From Rhizobiaceae bacterium (GTDB taxonomy: Bacteria > Pseudomonadota > Alphaproteobacteria > Rhizobiales > Rhizobiaceae), in assembly GCA_017640615.1 (NCBI GenBank), contig JAEPQK010000004.1:494280-558279 (forward strand): 64,000 bases of DNA. Direction: 5' to 3'. Positions 61,360 to 64,000 of this stretch are shown here, piece by piece. Both the position numbers and the translations under genes were made by a program. Numbering within the stretch: position 1 is the stretch's first letter; each line of letters begins with the position of its first letter. Under the pieces are notes generated by a model. That model saw nothing but the letters and a program-made list of their open reading frames with translations. It made no database searches and was not told the DNA's origin.

Positions 61360-63132
61360 CTACCTACGGCCAAACAAGCGTTCAATGTCGCCGAGCTTAA
61401 GTTCGATATAGGTCGGGCGGCCGTGATTGCACGTCCCTGAGCCGGGTGTGGCTTCCATTTCCCGCAGTAGCGCGTTCATTTCGTCGGGCTTGAGGCGGCG
61501 ACCTGAACGCACCGAACCGTGGCAGGCCATGGTGGCCGCCACCTTGTTGAGCCGCTCTCGCAGCGTCTCGGCTGTGTCGTGTTCGGCAATTTCGTCCGCG
61601 AGGTCGCGCACGAGGCCCGCAACGTCGGTGTCGCCGAGCATCGCCGGTGTTTCACGCACGGCGATCGCACCGGGTCCAAAGCGCTCCAGCCCCAGCCCTA
61701 GTCTGCCAAACAGTTCCGAGTGCGTGGCGAGACGTTCGGCATCTTCTTCCGGCATGTCGATCACTTCCGGGATGAGAAGCATCTGCGCCGCCACCGGTCG
61801 GCTTTCGAGCCCGCGCTTCAGCGCCTCATAGACAAGCCGCTCATGCGCGGCATGCTGGTCGACGATCACGAGTGAATCCGCTGTCTGCGCAACGATGTAG
61901 TTCTCGTGGATTTGTGCGCGCGCAGCACCCAACGGCGCATCTTTGAGCGATGTGTCGTCGCTTGCCTCGGCGACTGGCGCGCTGATCACAGGCCCGGCCT
62001 CGAACAGGGCCTGTCCCGCTTCCGCGAAGCCGCCTGGGGGCGGCGAATAGGGTTGACGCCAGGCGGCAGGCGCTTGCGGAGCCGCACCTTCGGGCCGGAA
62101 TGCGTCCATCATCGCGCTGGCCGCCGAGGTGGAGGCGCGAATGCCGGCGCCAGCCAGCGTCTCGCGCACCGCGCCGATGATCAGCCCGCGCACGCGGCCC
62201 GGATCGCGGAAGCGCACATCGGCTTTCGCAGGATGCACATTCACGTCGACATCGGCGGGATCGAGCCAGAAAAACAGTGCCGTCACCGCATGCCGGTCGC
62301 GCGGAAGAATATCGGCAAATGCGCCGCGCATGGCTCCTGCGACCAGCTTGTCGCGGATCAGCCGCCCGTTGACGAATGCATATTGCTGCTGCGCGGTCGC
62401 TCGCGAATAGGACGGGATCGAAATATAGCCGGTGAGGCGAACGCCCTCGCGCATCGCATCGACCGGCAATGCGTTGTCGATAAATTCGTCGCCAAGCACC
62501 TGTGCAATGCGTTTGCGCGCCGCCTCGTCGCCAATGGCCGGCGAAAGCTCAAGCGTGGAGCGATCGCTGCCTGAAAGCGTGAAGCGCACCGACGGGAACG
62601 CCATTGCGATGCGCTTCACCACATCGGTGACAGCTGCTGCTTCCGCACGCGGGCCCTTCATGAATTTCAGCCGCGCAGGTGTGGCGTAGAAGAGGTCGCG
62701 CACTTCCACCGTGGTGCCGCGGTTGGTTGCGGCGGGTTTGACCGGCGAAGCCACGCCGCCCTCGACGCGGATTTCGGAGCCGGTATCGGCGTCCGCCGTG
62801 CGGCTGCGGATCGAAAGCCGTGCAACGGAACCAATCGAGGGCAAGGCCTCGCCGCGAAAGCCGAGCGTGTGAATGTCGTTGATGTCGGCGTCGAGCTTCG
62901 ACGTGCAGTGGCGGCCGACTGCCAGCGCCATCTCGTCCGGCGCAATGCCAGCCCCGTCGTCGATGACGCGGATCAGCCCGAGCCCGCCGCCTGCCGTCGC
63001 GACCTCGATACGCGTCGCGCCTGCGTCGAGCGCGTTTTCGACGAGCTCTTTCACCACGCTCGCAGGCCGCTCGACCACCTCGCCGGCGGCGATCTGGTTT
63101 ATCATCGTGTCGGGAAGTTGGCGGATCGGCAT
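61360..63132 (-). CDS. mutL: DNA mismatch repair protein MutL
   Basis: [51 protein letters not shown]-terminal [12 protein letters not shown]...CNHGRPT. Confidence 0.97.
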   Translation of the reverse strand: MPIRQLPDTMINQIAAGEVVERPASVVKELVENALDAGATRIEVATAGGGLGLIRVIDDGAGIAPDEMALAVGRHCTSKLDADINDIHTLGFRGEALPSIGSVARLSIRSRTADADTGSEIRVEGGVASPVKPAATNRGTTVEVRDLFYATPARLKFMKGPRAEAAAVTDVVKRIAMAFPSVRFTLSGSDRSTLELSPAIGDEAARKRIAQVLGDEFIDNALPVDAMREGVRLTGYISIPSYSRATAQQQYAFVNGRLIRDKLVAGAMRGAFADILPRDRHAVTALFFWLDPADVDVNVHPAKADVRFRDPGRVRGLIIGAVRETLAGAGIRASTSAASAMMDAFRPEGAAPQAPAAWRQPYSPPPGGFAEAGQALFEAGPVISAPVAEASDDTSLKDAPLGAARAQIHENYIVAQTADSLVIVDQHAAHERLVYEALKRGLESRPVAAQMLLIPEVIDMPEEDAERLATHSELFGRLGLGLERFGPGAIAVRETPAMLGDTDVAGLVRDLADEIAEHDTAETLRERLNKVAATMACHGSVRSGRRLKPDEMNALLREMEATPGSGTCNHGRPTYIELKLGDIERLFGRR

Positions 63133-63301
63133 GATGAGGCGGACTCTATGCGGATTCGATGCGCATTGCAGCGCCTTAAGCGCTGCTGTCCACGATCCGG
63201 CGTGGAAAGGCGCGAGAAATTTTAAGCTTGAAACAATTTCGCGCTTCGGGCTGAATGCGCTATGCTGACGGCCAGCAAGGCATCACATCAGGAAGGCGCA
63301 C

Positions 63302-64000
63302 ATGAACGTGGAATCACCCGACATCCGGCAGATGAAAGCTCCCTTTACGTGGGATGATCCGTTTTTGCTTGAGGATCAGCTTGGTGAGGAGGAGCGGATG
63401 ATCCGCGATGCGGCTGCGGGGTTTGCGTCGGAGCAGCTGCTGCCGCGGGTCGAGAAGGCCTATCTGGAGGAGACGACGGAGCCGGAGATCTTTGCCGAGA
63501 TGGGGGCTGCCGGGCTTCTGGGCGTGACGGTGCCTGAGGAATATGGCGGCGCGGGTGCGGGCTATGTGTCTTACGGGCTGGTGGCGCGTGAGGTGGAGCG
63601 GGTGGATTCGGGCTACCGCTCCATGATGAGTGTGCAGTCGTCGCTGGTGATGTACCCGATCCAGGCCTATGGCTCGGAGGAGCAGCGCAAGAAATATTTG
63701 CCCAAGCTGGCGAGCGGTGAATGGATCGGCTGCTTCGGGCTGACGGAGCCGGATGCGGGCTCCGATCCGGGCGGCATGAAGACGCGGGCCGACAAGACCG
63801 ACGGCGGTTACCGCCTCAACGGCTCCAAGATGTGGATATCGAATTCGCCGATCGCGGATGTGTTCGTGGTGTGGGCGAAGTCGGCCGCACATGACAACCA
63901 GATCAGGGGTTTTGTGCTTGAGAAGGGCATGAAAGGCCTGTCGGCCCCGAAGATCGACGGCAAGCTGTCGCTGCGCGCTTCGATCACCGGCGAGATCGTG
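63302..64000 (+). CDS. Acyl-CoA dehydrogenase, glutaryl-CoA dehydrogenase-like (runs off window end)
   Basis: Own translation [50 protein letters not shown]...[21 protein letters not shown]; open to window end, absent from the ORF track. Confidence 0.9.
   Translation, partial: MNVESPDIRQMKAPFTWDDPFLLEDQLGEEERMIRDAAAGFASEQLLPRVEKAYLEETTEPEIFAEMGAAGLLGVTVPEEYGGAGAGYVSYGLVAREVERVDSGYRSMMSVQSSLVMYPIQAYGSEEQRKKYLPKLASGEWIGCFGLTEPDAGSDPGGMKTRADKTDGGYRLNGSKMWISNSPIADVFVVWAKSAAHDNQIRGFVLEKGMKGLSAPKIDGKLSLRASITGEIV

Overview
The window reads as core chromosome of a high-GC alphaproteobacterium, probably Rhizobiales/Phyllobacteriaceae-like. That placement is inferred from gene families and synteny (gshA-rsmE, hisS-hisZ-hisG, waaA-lpxK-DUF2093, CIRCE-groESL); no database search was run. 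Recognisable content: xseA (partial), gshA, rsmE, a lactate-utilisation operon (lutABC plus a phosphoesterase) divergent from a glycolate oxidase operon (glcD-[AbrB/PIN TA]-glcE-DUF4870-like-glcF), an L,D-transpeptidase, tag, groESL, two MATE transporters, a complete liv ABC transporter, fumC, two DoxX genes, hisG/hisZ/hisS, two tandem vWA/TadG-like proteins, a degenerate EAL protein, ribF, two overlapping SDRs, ileS, tadA, an RluB-type pseudouridine synthase, rsmD, an M16 protease pair, a patatin, pmbA/tldD, a CysQ-like phosphatase, waaA, lpxK, mutL and a partial glutaryl-CoA dehydrogenase-like gene. I saw no rRNA, tRNA, CRISPR, prophage or transposase. I found no convincing entirely new multi-gene system. 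The observations most worth following up are: a type II TA-like pair wired between glcD and glcE with start/stop overlaps and a perfect 11-bp inverted repeat upstream; a sharp low-GC, foreign-codon patch inside hisS; tandem paralogous vWA pilus-type proteins beside a degenerate EAL protein; dispersed palindromic repeats around the his genes and between the DoxX genes; and a short duplication of the groEL 3' end beyond its hairpin.
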